This document shows, in pieces, positions 7,374 through 15,828 of a DNA stretch of 64,000 nt (positions are counted from its first letter, which is position 1; each line of letters starts with the position of its first letter). The translations under genes and the position numbers were made by a program. The stretch comes from Pseudomonas koreensis (GTDB lineage Bacteria > Pseudomonadota > Gammaproteobacteria > Pseudomonadales > Pseudomonadaceae). The DNA is taken from positions 186,001 through 250,000 of the forward strand of contig NZ_JAAQYM010000006.1 of NCBI RefSeq assembly GCF_012986595.1, in the 5' to 3' direction. Under the pieces are notes generated by a model. The model was not told where the DNA came from and made no database searches. It worked only from the letters and a program-made list of their open reading frames with translations.

Positions 7374-9620
7374 TCAGAGCTTCCAGTCCAGGCTCAGGGT
7401 TACCGTGCGCGGGTCGCCCCAGTACACGCCGTTGTAGAAACCGACGTTGTCGTAATACTTCTTGTCGAACAGGTTATCCACGTTCAGCGACGCCGACAGG
7501 TGCTGGTCGAACTCATAGCGCGACATCAGCTTGACCACGGTGTAGGCCTCCTGATTGATCCGCGCGCGTTCGGTGATGATCCGGCCATTGGCGCCGCGAC
7601 CGACCGGACGGTTTGACGCGCCATAGATATCGCTCTGCCAGTTCACCGCGCCACCGACGGTCAGCGCATGCCAGTTGCCCGGCAGGCGATAGGCCGTCGA
7701 CAGCCGGAACATGTTCAGCGGCTGCGCGGTATTGGTGCGCTGTTTTTCGCCGTTGACCGAGTGGGTGTAGGTGTACCCGGCGGTCATGTTCCAGCCGTTG
7801 AGGAGTTCCCCGGAGACCTCGGCCTCGAAGCCATTGACCTTGTTGCCCTTGCCGCCGGATTTGAAAAACTCCTCGCCGGTGACCGGGTCCGGTGCCACTG
7901 AACCGTCCCGCTCGGCTACGTTGTCCTGTTTGCTCCAGAACAACGCTGTGGAGAGGTTCAGGCGTTCTTCCAGCAGGCTACCCTTGAGGCCGAGTTCGTA
8001 GTTGCTGCCGACCACCGGATCGATGTATCTGCGACTGGCATCGCGCCTGGTTTGGGGGTTGAAGATGTCGGTGTAGCTGACGTACACGGTGTATTGCGGC
8101 GTCAGGTCGTACAGCAGGCCCGCGTAAGGCGTCCACATGTCGTTGTGTTGCTGGCTGGTTTTGTCGACACCGCTCAGTTGCAGCTTGTCGTCGTAGGTGT
8201 TGGTGGCACTTGCCGTTTCCCAACTGCCATAGCGGCTGCCGAGCACGGCATGCAGTTCATCGGTCAGGCTCAGGCGTGTCGCCAGGTAACCAGCCTTTTG
8301 TCGGGTGTAATCCTTGAAACCGCTCAGGCCGGTCACGGTGTCGGGGAATTTGTCGATGTCGCCCATGTATTTCCAGTCGCGGATGTTTTCATAACCGGCC
8401 GGCACCGCGCCGGCGATGGTGTATGGATCATCCGAACGACGTTCGGCCTCGCCATAGCCGAACATCAATTCGTGCTCGCGCCCGAGCAGCGCGTAGGGGC
8501 CGGAGACATTGAAGTCGTACGCCTTCATGCTTTGATCGCCAGCCATGTGGCTGGTGTTGGCGGACATGCCGCTGCGATCGGCTTCGGGGAAGCCGCCACC
8601 GCCGTAATAGATCTTGCCTTCGGTGTCACTTTTGCGATGGGTGTAGGCGGCTTTCAGGTGCCAGCCGCCCGCCAGTTGCTGGTCGAGGGTGGCGAAGGCC
8701 GTTTTGTCGCGCAACGGCCATGAACTCCAGGATGTGGCCATGTTGGTCGAACGACCGAGACCGGCCTTGCCGCCTTCGGCATTCCAGTAGGGCACGGTGC
8801 CCCACGAGGTGCCCTGAACCTGTTTGTCCTGATAGTCATAACCGACTGCCAGCACGGTGGAGTCGGTCAGGTCGGCTTCGAGGATGCCGTAGCCGACCTC
8901 GCGTTGCAGCGCGTACTTGTCACGAAACGACTGGCTGTCGCGATAGGCCAGCACCGTGCGCCCACGCAAGCGGCCATCGAACGCCAGCGGGCCGCCGACA
9001 TCGACGTAGCTGTAGTAGTCGTCGTAACTGCCGCCGCTGACACCCGCCAACGCCTGCAACTGCGCGGTCGGACGTTTGCGCACCATGTTGATCGTCGCCG
9101 ATGGGTCGCCCGCGCCAGTGGTGAGGCCGGTCGCACCGCGCACCACCTCGATCCGGTCGTAGATGATGGTGTCGGCATCGGACTTCATGTAGCTGAAGGT
9201 GTTGAGCATCCCGTCGATCTGGAAGTTGTTGATCGGGTAACCGCGCGCCGAATAGCTGACCCGGTCCGAATCGTTGTGCTGCACGACGATGCCGGTGGTC
9301 TGGCTCATGGCCTCGGACAATGTACCGAGTTTGAAATCGTCCATTTGTTGACGCGTGACCACGGATACCGATTGCGGGGTTTCCTTGATCGACAGGTTCA
9401 TCCGCGTCGCGGTGCTCATTACGCCCGTCGTGTAGGAATCGGTGTTCTCGGTGTTGATCCCCAAGCCTTCGGCGCTGATGCTGGTGGCGTCCAGTTCCAG
9501 CGTTTCGGCGGCCGATTGTGGCGCTGTTTCGGGGTCGGTTTCAGCCAGCAGATCGGGACTCAACACTGCGCTGCACAGGCCGAAAGTGAGGGTGATGGAA
9601 CGGGTAATGGGCGCGAACAT
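7374..9620 (-). CDS. TonB-dependent siderophore receptor
   Basis: 748-residue outer-membrane receptor. AAGGAG upstream of the ATG at 9620 and the following hydrophobic signal (ITRSITLTFGLCSAVLSPDL) favour this start over the frame opening at 9665. The plug domain begins near residue 60 with IKETPQSVSVVTRQQM and contains YSARGYPINNFQIDGM and EVVRGATGLTTGAGDPSATI, which is typical of hydroxamate/pyoverdine-type receptors. It ends with the beta-barrel terminal motif VTLSLDWKL. The N-terminal STN signalling domain is absent, and no sigma/anti-sigma pair adjoins, so it should act as a transporter only. The ligand cannot be read from sequence. Confidence 0.88.
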   Translation of the reverse strand: MFAPITRSITLTFGLCSAVLSPDLLAETDPETAPQSAAETLELDATSISAEGLGINTENTDSYTTGVMSTATRMNLSIKETPQSVSVVTRQQMDDFKLGTLSEAMSQTTGIVVQHNDSDRVSYSARGYPINNFQIDGMLNTFSYMKSDADTIIYDRIEVVRGATGLTTGAGDPSATINMVRKRPTAQLQALAGVSGGSYDDYYSYVDVGGPLAFDGRLRGRTVLAYRDSQSFRDKYALQREVGYGILEADLTDSTVLAVGYDYQDKQVQGTSWGTVPYWNAEGGKAGLGRSTNMATSWSSWPLRDKTAFATLDQQLAGGWHLKAAYTHRKSDTEGKIYYGGGGFPEADRSGMSANTSHMAGDQSMKAYDFNVSGPYALLGREHELMFGYGEAERRSDDPYTIAGAVPAGYENIRDWKYMGDIDKFPDTVTGLSGFKDYTRQKAGYLATRLSLTDELHAVLGSRYGSWETASATNTYDDKLQLSGVDKTSQQHNDMWTPYAGLLYDLTPQYTVYVSYTDIFNPQTRRDASRRYIDPVVGSNYELGLKGSLLEERLNLSTALFWSKQDNVAERDGSVAPDPVTGEEFFKSGGKGNKVNGFEAEVSGELLNGWNMTAGYTYTHSVNGEKQRTNTAQPLNMFRLSTAYRLPGNWHALTVGGAVNWQSDIYGASNRPVGRGANGRIITERARINQEAYTVVKLMSRYEFDQHLSASLNVDNLFDKKYYDNVGFYNGVYWGDPRTVTLSLDWKL

Positions 9621-9817
9621 CGCAGCCGACTCCTTGTCTTCGAGAGAAAAAATCCGTTGGTTCAAAGACGAGGGGCAGCGCGGCGATTTAGTAACAAACG
9701 AGAAATATTGTTATTTGTAGATGTGTCCCCGAATCGCCAAACAGGCTGAAAAGCTGCGCACAGCGCTTGCCCAATGGAACACGGCGGGTATGCTGATGGC
9801 CTGCCGAGGAGATAGAA

Positions 9818-11176
9818 ATGGCCTACGATTTTGACCTTTATGTGATTGGTGCCGGTTCCGGCGGTGTACGCGCGGCGCGCTTTGCTGCCGGTTTCGGCGC
9901 GAAAGTGGCGGTGGCCGAGAGCCGTTACCTGGGCGGTACCTGCGTCAACGTCGGCTGCGTGCCGAAGAAACTGCTGGTGTACGGCGCGCATTTCGCCGAA
10001 GACTTCGAACAGGCGTCGGGCTTTGGCTGGAGTTTGGGTGAAGCCAATTTCGACTGGGCGACGCTGATCGCCAACAAGGACCGCGAAATCAATCGCCTCA
10101 ATGGCATTTATCGCAACCTGCTGGTCAACAGCGGCGTGACCCTGCACGAGGCCCACGCGAAGATCGTTGGCCCGCATGAGGTCGAGGTCAACGGTGAACG
10201 CTTCACCGCGAAAAACATCCTGATCGCCACCGGTGGCTGGCCGCAGATTCCGGAGATTCCGGGGCACGAGCACGCGATCAGTTCCAATCAGGCGTTCTTC
10301 CTCAAAGAACTGCCGAAACGGGTGCTGGTGGTCGGTGGCGGGTACATCGCGGTCGAGTTCGCCGGGATCTTCCACGGGCTGGGTGCGAACACCACGCTGT
10401 TGTATCGCGGCGATCTGTTCCTGCGCGGTTTCGATGGTTCGGTGCGCAAGCATCTGCAGGAAGAGCTGACCAAGCGCGGCATGGATCTGCAGTTCAATGC
10501 CGACATCGCGCGCATCGACAAACAGCCTGACGGCAGCCTGAAGGCGACCCTCAAGGATGGCCGCGTACTGGAAGCGGATTGCGTGTTCTACGCCACGGGC
10601 CGACGTCCGATGCTGGACAATCTGGGCCTGGAAAATACCGATGTGCAGCTCACCGACAAGGGCTTTATCAAGGTCGACGAGCAATACCAGACCAGCGAAC
10701 CGTCAATTCTGGCGCTGGGCGATGTGATCGGTCGTGTGCAATTGACGCCCGTGGCGCTGGCCGAAGGCATGGCGGTGGCGCGGCGGCTGTTCAAGCCTGA
10801 GCAATACCGGCCGGTGGATTACAAGATGATCCCGACGGCGGTGTTCAGTCTGCCGAACATCGGCACTGTCGGTCTGACCGAAGAAGAAGCGCGGGACGCG
10901 GGCCACGAGGTGGTGATTTTCGAAAGCCGCTTCCGTCCGATGAAGCTGACCCTGACCGAGTGTCAGGAGAAAACCCTGATGAAGCTGGTGGTCGACGGCA
11001 AGACCGACAAAGTGCTCGGCTGCCACATGGTCGGTCCGGACGCCGGCGAGATTGTTCAAGGTTTGGCGATTGCACTGAAGGCCGGTGCCACCAAGCGTGA
11101 CTTCGACGACACGATCGGGGTTCACCCGACGGCCGCCGAAGAGTTCGTCACAATGCGTACGCCGGTCGGCGCTTAA
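9818..11176 (+). CDS. gor: Glutathione-disulfide reductase
   Basis: 452-residue flavoprotein disulfide reductase that reduces GSSG with NADPH. The FAD-binding motif VIGAGSGGVRAARFAA is at the N-terminus and the redox-active pair is C42/C47 in GGTCVNVGCVPKK. The NADPH fold is VVGGGYIAVEFAGI, and the C-terminal dimer-interface HPTAAEEFVTM supplies the catalytic His-Glu pair. Length is normal for the family. Its stop codon overlaps that of the convergent KfrA-like gene by four bases (TTAA). Together with ahpC and ahpF nearby it forms a thiol/peroxide defence neighbourhood. Confidence 0.93.
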   Translation: MAYDFDLYVIGAGSGGVRAARFAAGFGAKVAVAESRYLGGTCVNVGCVPKKLLVYGAHFAEDFEQASGFGWSLGEANFDWATLIANKDREINRLNGIYRNLLVNSGVTLHEAHAKIVGPHEVEVNGERFTAKNILIATGGWPQIPEIPGHEHAISSNQAFFLKELPKRVLVVGGGYIAVEFAGIFHGLGANTTLLYRGDLFLRGFDGSVRKHLQEELTKRGMDLQFNADIARIDKQPDGSLKATLKDGRVLEADCVFYATGRRPMLDNLGLENTDVQLTDKGFIKVDEQYQTSEPSILALGDVIGRVQLTPVALAEGMAVARRLFKPEQYRPVDYKMIPTAVFSLPNIGTVGLTEEEARDAGHEVVIFESRFRPMKLTLTECQEKTLMKLVVDGKTDKVLGCHMVGPDAGEIVQGLAIALKAGATKRDFDDTIGVHPTAAEEFVTMRTPVGA

Positions 11177-12189
11177 GCATCCTTCGCTTTGGCTGTGTCT
11201 GGCGCTGCCGCAACGGTAGCCGCCAGACGCAAGCTGTCTTCGAGGCTCGCCTGAGTCTTGGTCAACTCTTTTTCCAGTGACTGATTGAGCTGCCGCTGTT
11301 CGTCGGCATCCTGTTTCAGTGTCTGACTTTCCAGCAAGGCCACGCGCAAGCGTTCCTGGAGGAGGGTGCGCTCGCTGTCGACGCGGCTGGCTTGCTCCAG
11401 CAGTTGATCCTGGCGCTGGTTGCTGTGCTTGAGCTGATCCTGCATCAGGCTCAGCTCGCGCTGGGTGCCACGGTTTTCGGTGAGCAGGCGCTCGTTGTCT
11501 CGGTGCAGCTGGGTGATCTCGTCCTGACGCACCAGCGCACTTTGTTGCGCCTGACGCAGCTCCATCTGCAATTGTTGAAGCTGGCCTTCGTGGCGCGCCT
11601 GTTCCTGCTCGCGCTGTTCTTTGGTGGCGTTGCGGTAGTGTTCCAGCGCATCGCGGGCGTGCAGATGCTTTTCTTCCAGCGAGCGGATTTGTTCGTCCTT
11701 GTCCTGCAAGCGCAACTCGAAGTCGGCCAGTGCCTGGTTCAGCCCGGCATTGCGCGTCTGTTCGGTCTGCAACATCGAACGGGTTTCGTTCAGCGCCTCG
11801 GATTCCCTGGCCAGCGCTGCGCCTTGAATGTCGTGTTGTTGCTCCAGTTGTTCGAGTGCCTGGCGCACTTGCTTCAATTGCGCTTCCAGCGTTTCGCGCT
11901 GCTCTTCGAACTGCTCGCGGGCCTGTTCGATCGGCTCTTGCGCTTGCTCTTTCAAGCGCTGGGCGAGGCGCGAGACCAGTGCCGTCAGCTCGTCGTTGAT
12001 CGGTTCTGCCGACGCTTCAACCGGTTGGCTGCCGTCATCGAGCTCTTTCAGATAGCGATGGATCGTGGTTTTCGAACCGGTGTTGCCCAGTTCGATCCGT
12101 ACGGCATCGATGCTGGGGTGTTCGCCTCGGGCCAGAATCGCTGTGCGCGCGATCTGAACCACTGCTTTGTTTACGCCGCCACGGGCCAT
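11173..12189 (-). CDS. KfrA-like DNA-binding coiled-coil protein
   Basis: 338-residue protein. TAGGAG five to ten bases before the ATG at 12189 sets the start. Residues 1-55 (GVNKAVVQIARTAILARGEH, then GNTGSKTTIHRYLKELDD) match the plasmid KfrA N-terminal helix-turn-helix. Residues 60-320 are almost unbroken charged heptads rich in Gln, Glu, Arg and Leu, predicting a long alpha-helical coiled coil. KfrA of IncP plasmids is an autoregulated nucleoid-like protein. Here it is chromosomal and divergent from a tyrosine recombinase across 177 bp containing four GTAC units. A joint role of the two is inferred; no partition or plasmid gene is nearby. Confidence 0.75.
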   Translation of the reverse strand: MARGGVNKAVVQIARTAILARGEHPSIDAVRIELGNTGSKTTIHRYLKELDDGSQPVEASAEPINDELTALVSRLAQRLKEQAQEPIEQAREQFEEQRETLEAQLKQVRQALEQLEQQHDIQGAALARESEALNETRSMLQTEQTRNAGLNQALADFELRLQDKDEQIRSLEEKHLHARDALEHYRNATKEQREQEQARHEGQLQQLQMELRQAQQSALVRQDEITQLHRDNERLLTENRGTQRELSLMQDQLKHSNQRQDQLLEQASRVDSERTLLQERLRVALLESQTLKQDADEQRQLNQSLEKELTKTQASLEDSLRLAATVAAAPDTAKAKDA

Positions 12190-12207
12190 GTGAACTCCTA
12201 CCGTTTC

Positions 12208-12246
12208 GTACTGTGGTACATGCCACCAAAGTACATAGTGTACCAC
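12208..12246. promoter_or_regulatory. GTAC cluster with inverted repeat, candidate operator or recombination site
   Basis: GTAC occurs at 12208, 12216, 12231 and 12240. The outer arms GTGGTACA (12213-12220) and TGTACCAC (12239-12246) are an exact 8-bp inverted repeat with 18 bp between them. The cluster begins 18 bp upstream of the KfrA-like start codon, where autorepression would be expected. It also has the symmetry of a tyrosine recombinase site. Neither role is proven. Confidence 0.45.
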
Positions 12247-12366
12247 GCTGAAAATAAAGTTAAATCCTTGATTAATAACAGGCGGGATATACTGGTATTA
12301 CCCAATGTCAGATGCTTAAATGGCTTCTTTACGCCTTGAATCAGTACGCCAGCGAGAAACCTGCCC

Positions 12367-13305
12367 ATGAGCGATATCGATCGCTATCTGCAAGCCGCCA
12401 CCCGTGACAACACTCGTCGCAGCTATCGCTCGGCGATCGAACACTTTGAAGTGAAGTGGGGTGGCTTCCTGCCGGCGACGGCCGACAGCGTTGCGCGTTA
12501 TCTGGTCGAGCACGCCGGGGTGCTGTCGATCAACACGCTGAAGCTGCGCTTGTCAGCACTCGCGCAGTGGCACAACAGTCAGGGATTTGCCGATCCGACG
12601 AAGGCGCCAGTGGTGCGCAAGGTGTTCAAAGGCATTCGCGCGCTGCATCCGGCGCAGGAAAAACAAGCCGAGCCTCTGCAGTTGCACGACCTGCAACAAG
12701 TGGTCGACTGGCTGGAACAGGAAGCCAGCAGTGCCCGGCAACAGCAGGATCGTCCGCAATTGCTCAAGGCCTATCGCGACCGGGCGCTGATCCTGCTGGG
12801 CTTCTGGCGCGGCTTTCGCAGCGATGAGCTGTGCCGCCTGCAGATCGAACACGTGCAGGCGCACGCCGGCAGCGGCATCACCCTGTACCTGCCGCGCAGC
12901 AAGGGCGACCGCGAAAACCTCGGGCAGACCTATCAGGCGCCGGCGCTGCTCAAGCTGTGTCCGGTGCAGGCGTACATCGACTGGATCACCGAAGCGGCGC
13001 TGGTACGCGGTCCGGTGTTTCGCGGTATCGACCGCTGGGGCCATCTGAGCGAGGAGGGCTTGCACGCCAACAGCGTCATTCCCTTACTGCGCCAGGCACT
13101 GGAGCGCGCCGGGATTTCCGCCGAGCGCTACACCAGCCATTCCCTGCGCCGCGGCTTTGCCACCTGGGCGCATCAAAGCGGCTGGGATCTGAAATCGCTG
13201 ATGAGTTACGTCGGCTGGAAAGATATGAAGTCCGCCATGCGCTATGTTGAAGCCAGCCCCTTTCACGGGATGGCTCGGATTACGGATAAGCCGGCTTCGT
13301 CGTAG
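12367..13305 (+). CDS. Stand-alone tyrosine recombinase / integrase-like protein
   Basis: 312-residue tyrosine recombinase. The N-terminal SAM-like core-binding domain is at about 1-95 (TRRSYRSAIEHFEVKWGG). The catalytic domain has the full set: R151 in GFRSDELCRL, K179 in RSKGD, H258 and R261 in HSLRRG, W284 in VGWKD and Y293 in MRYVEAS. It therefore looks active. No excisionase, attachment-site tRNA, phage or plasmid gene is nearby, and its neighbours gor and ahpC are core genes. This suggests a domesticated recombinase rather than a mobile element, but that is inference from context. Confidence 0.82.
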   Translation: MSDIDRYLQAATRDNTRRSYRSAIEHFEVKWGGFLPATADSVARYLVEHAGVLSINTLKLRLSALAQWHNSQGFADPTKAPVVRKVFKGIRALHPAQEKQAEPLQLHDLQQVVDWLEQEASSARQQQDRPQLLKAYRDRALILLGFWRGFRSDELCRLQIEHVQAHAGSGITLYLPRSKGDRENLGQTYQAPALLKLCPVQAYIDWITEAALVRGPVFRGIDRWGHLSEEGLHANSVIPLLRQALERAGISAERYTSHSLRRGFATWAHQSGWDLKSLMSYVGWKDMKSAMRYVEASPFHGMARITDKPASS

Positions 13306-13318
13306 ATATCGTTTTCTT

Positions 13319-13341
13319 CTATTAATACAGTCAGCTAATAG
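13319..13341. promoter_or_regulatory. CTATTA-N11-TAATAG inverted repeat upstream of ahpC
   Basis: Exact 6-bp arms separated by 11 bp, in the only AT-rich stretch between the recombinase stop and ahpC. The spacing does not fit the OxyR consensus, so no regulator is assigned. Confidence 0.25.
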
Positions 13342-13441
13342 CGAAAACAAATCAGCAGCATCAGGTTTGCCAATGAGCCATCCGTCGAGTGAGTGGGTAG
13401 GATTCACCCATCGAATTCACAACCCTGACGGAGAGTCATCA

Positions 13442-14005
13442 ATGCCTATCATCAACAGCCAAGTAAAACCGTTCAAAGCTACCGCGTTCAAAAACGGCGA
13501 CTTCGTACAAGTCTCGGACGCTGACCTGAAAGGCAAATGGTCCGTAGTGTTCTTCTACCCAGCCGACTTCACTTTCGTTTGCCCAACCGAGCTGGAAGAC
13601 CTGGCCGACAACTACGCTGCGTTCCAGAAACTGGGCGTGGAAATCTACAGCGTTTCGACCGACACCCACTTTGCCCACGCTGCCTGGCACAACACTTCGC
13701 CAGCCATCGGCAAAATCGAATACACCATGATCGGCGACCCGACTCACGTCATCTCGCGCAACTTCGACGTGCTGATCGAAGAAGCTGGCCTGGCTGACCG
13801 TGGCACCTTCGTGATCAACCCTGAAGGCCAGATCAAAATCGTTGAACTGAACGATGGCGGCGTTGGCCGTGACGCTTCCGAGCTGCTGCGCAAGATCAAG
13901 GCTGCTCAGTACGTTGCTGCTCACCCAGGCGAAGTTTGCCCAGCCAAGTGGAAAGAAGGCGAGGCCACTCTGGCGCCGTCCCTGGACCTGGTCGGCAAGA
14001 TCTAA
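13442..14005 (+). CDS. ahpC: Alkyl hydroperoxide reductase subunit C (2-Cys peroxiredoxin)
   Basis: 187-residue peroxiredoxin that reduces H2O2, organic peroxides and peroxynitrite. The peroxidatic cysteine is in DFTFVCPTE near residue 47 and the resolving cysteine in GEVCPAKW near 166. The open frame extends upstream to 13244, but the ATG at 13442 begins the conserved MPIINSQVKPFKATAFKNG start and has GGAGAG before it. Codon use is noticeably more biased towards the preferred set than in neighbours, as expected for a highly expressed protein. It is followed by a terminator and then ahpF, which recharges it. Confidence 0.95.
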   Translation: MPIINSQVKPFKATAFKNGDFVQVSDADLKGKWSVVFFYPADFTFVCPTELEDLADNYAAFQKLGVEIYSVSTDTHFAHAAWHNTSPAIGKIEYTMIGDPTHVISRNFDVLIEEAGLADRGTFVINPEGQIKIVELNDGGVGRDASELLRKIKAAQYVAAHPGEVCPAKWKEGEATLAPSLDLVGKI

Positions 14006-14069
14006 GTCTGTGCGACACGTAACACAGGGCGGGACACCGCACCTACTTCAGTAAGCTGCACCGCCCACT

Positions 14070-14105
14070 AAAAAAGCCCGGGCGAGATTCGCTCGGGCTT
14101 TTTTT
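14070..14105 (+). terminator. Terminator between ahpC and ahpF
   Basis: Stem AGCCCGGGCG / CGCTCGGGCT around GATT, followed by seven T and preceded by a run of A. It should attenuate or end the ahpC transcript so that ahpC is made in excess over ahpF. Confidence 0.85.
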
Positions 14106-14137
14106 CGCCTCGAATAAAGACACAGGAGATCGCCCGT

Positions 14138-15700
14138 ATGTTGGACGCCAATCTTAAAGCCCAGTTGAAATCGTACCTGGAACGGGTCACCCAGCCGATC
14201 GAGATCGTTGCTTCCCTCGACGACGGTGCGAAATCCCGGGAAATGCACGACCTGCTCAAAGACGTTGCCAGTCTGTCGAGCCAGATTACCCTGATCGATA
14301 ACGGTAACGATGCCCGCAAGCCGTCGTTCTCGATCAACCGCCCCGGTGCCGACATCAGCCTGCGTTTCGCCGGCATCCCGATGGGCCACGAATTCACTTC
14401 CCTGGTGCTGGCCCTGCTGCAAGTCGGCGGCCACCCATCGAAGGCCAGTGTCGAAGTGATTGAACAGATCCGTTCGCTCAAGGGCGAGTTCAACTTCGAA
14501 ACCTACTTCTCGCTGTCGTGCCAGAACTGCCCGGACGTGGTCCAGGCACTGAACCTGATGGCAGTGCTGAACCCGAACATCCGTCACGTCGCAATCGATG
14601 GCGCGTTGTTCCAGGACGAAGTCAATGATCGCAAGATCATGGCCGTGCCGAGCATCTACCTGAACGGCGAAAACTTCGGTCAGGGCCGCATGGGCCTGGA
14701 AGAAATCCTCGCCAAACTCGACACCGGCGCCATTGAGCGTCAGGCCGAGAAAATCAGCGCCAAAGAAGCCTTTGATGTGCTGGTGGTCGGCGGTGGCCCG
14801 GCCGGTGCGTCGGCAGCCATCTACGCGGCGCGTAAAGGCATTCGCACCGGTGTCGCGGCCGAGCGTTTCGGCGGTCAGGTGCTCGACACCATGGCCATCG
14901 AGAACTTCATTTCCGTACAGGAAACCGAAGGCCCGAAACTGGCGGTTGCGCTGGAAGAACACGTCAAGCAGTACGACGTCGACATCATGAACCTGCAACG
15001 CGCCGACAAGCTGATCCCGGGCAAGAACGGCGAGCTGCACGAAGTCCACTTCGCCAGCGGTGCGACCCTCAAAACCAAGAGCGTGATCCTGGCGACCGGT
15101 GCGCGCTGGCGCGAAATGAACGTGCCGGGCGAGCAGGAATACCGCAACAAGGGCGTGGCGTACTGCCCGCACTGCGACGGCCCGCTGTTCAAGGGCAAGC
15201 GCGTGGCGGTGATCGGCGGCGGTAACTCCGGCGTTGAAGCGGCCATCGACCTGGCCGGTATCGTGGCGCACGTGACCCTGTTGGAGTTCGACGTGCAACT
15301 GCGCGCCGATGCGGTGCTGCAACGCAAACTGCACAGCCTGCCGAACGTTACCGTGATCACCAGTGCGCAAACCACTGAAGTCACCGGTAATGGCGAGAAG
15401 GTCAACGGTCTGCGCTATAAGGATCGCAACACCGACGAACTGCGTACGGTCGAGCTGGAAGGGATCTTCGTGCAGATCGGTCTGCTGCCCAACACCGACT
15501 GGCTCAAAGGCACCATCGAGCTGTCGCCGCGCGGTGAAATCATCGTCGACAACCGCTGTGAGACGTCGATCCCCGGCATCTTTGCTGCCGGTGACGTGAC
15601 CACCGTGCCGTACAAGCAGATCGTAATCGCGGTGGGCGAGGGCGCCAAGGCATCTCTCAGCGCGTTCGATCACTTGATCCGCACTTCGGCTCCGGCGTAA
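14138..15700 (+). CDS. ahpF: Alkyl hydroperoxide reductase subunit F
   Basis: 520-residue FAD disulfide reductase that passes electrons from NADH to AhpC. The N-terminal tandem thioredoxin-fold domain (about 1-200) carries SCQNCPDV. The FAD motif VLVVGGGPAGASAAIYAARK starts near residue 210, the redox pair is in YCPHCDGPLF near 345 and the NADH fold is VAVIGGGNSGVEAA. A second conserved FAD segment (IFAAGDVTTVPYKQ) closes the protein. Length equals the family standard. It lies 33 bp after the ahpC terminator. Confidence 0.95.
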   Translation: MLDANLKAQLKSYLERVTQPIEIVASLDDGAKSREMHDLLKDVASLSSQITLIDNGNDARKPSFSINRPGADISLRFAGIPMGHEFTSLVLALLQVGGHPSKASVEVIEQIRSLKGEFNFETYFSLSCQNCPDVVQALNLMAVLNPNIRHVAIDGALFQDEVNDRKIMAVPSIYLNGENFGQGRMGLEEILAKLDTGAIERQAEKISAKEAFDVLVVGGGPAGASAAIYAARKGIRTGVAAERFGGQVLDTMAIENFISVQETEGPKLAVALEEHVKQYDVDIMNLQRADKLIPGKNGELHEVHFASGATLKTKSVILATGARWREMNVPGEQEYRNKGVAYCPHCDGPLFKGKRVAVIGGGNSGVEAAIDLAGIVAHVTLLEFDVQLRADAVLQRKLHSLPNVTVITSAQTTEVTGNGEKVNGLRYKDRNTDELRTVELEGIFVQIGLLPNTDWLKGTIELSPRGEIIVDNRCETSIPGIFAAGDVTTVPYKQIVIAVGEGAKASLSAFDHLIRTSAPA

Positions 15701-15718
15701 ACGGCAGTCGCGGAAACG

Positions 15719-15749
15719 AAAAAACCCATGAGCGATCATGGGTTTTTTT
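15719..15749 (+). terminator. Terminator after ahpF
   Basis: Stem AACCCATGA / TCATGGGTT with a four-base loop, flanked by A and T runs, so it can act in both directions. Confidence 0.85.
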
Positions 15750-15760
15750 ATGGGTGAAGC

Positions 15761-15828
15761 AAAAGATCGCAGGCTGCGGCAGCTCCTACAGCGAATGTGT
15801 AGGAGCTGGCGAAGCCTGCGATCTTTTT
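15761..15828. repeat. Inverted repeat, family D
   Basis: Arms AAAAGATCGCAGGCTGCGGC and its imperfect complement, with internal AGCTCCTAC/GTAGGAGCT. The gloA stop codon (15827-15829) lies in its right edge. Two further copies flank pssA. Confidence 0.8.

Noticed and set aside
9625..9720. Possible Fur box upstream of the TonB-dependent receptor
   Set aside because: The best alignment, near 9689-9707, matches only about 10 of 19 consensus positions in an AT-rich run, too weak to call.
12367..13305. Integrase as evidence for a genomic island or prophage
   Set aside because: No tRNA target, direct-repeat borders, excisionase, phage or plasmid genes are nearby, and base composition is like that of neighbours.
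13306..13345. Possible OxyR site before ahpC
   Set aside because: The ATAG/CTAT half sites do not fall at the required 7-bp spacings.
14048..15739. Long open frame on the minus strand opposite ahpF
   Set aside because: AhpF on the plus strand has full family motifs. The antisense frame is low-complexity His/Asp/Gln-rich, as expected of an opposite-strand shadow in GC-rich coding DNA.
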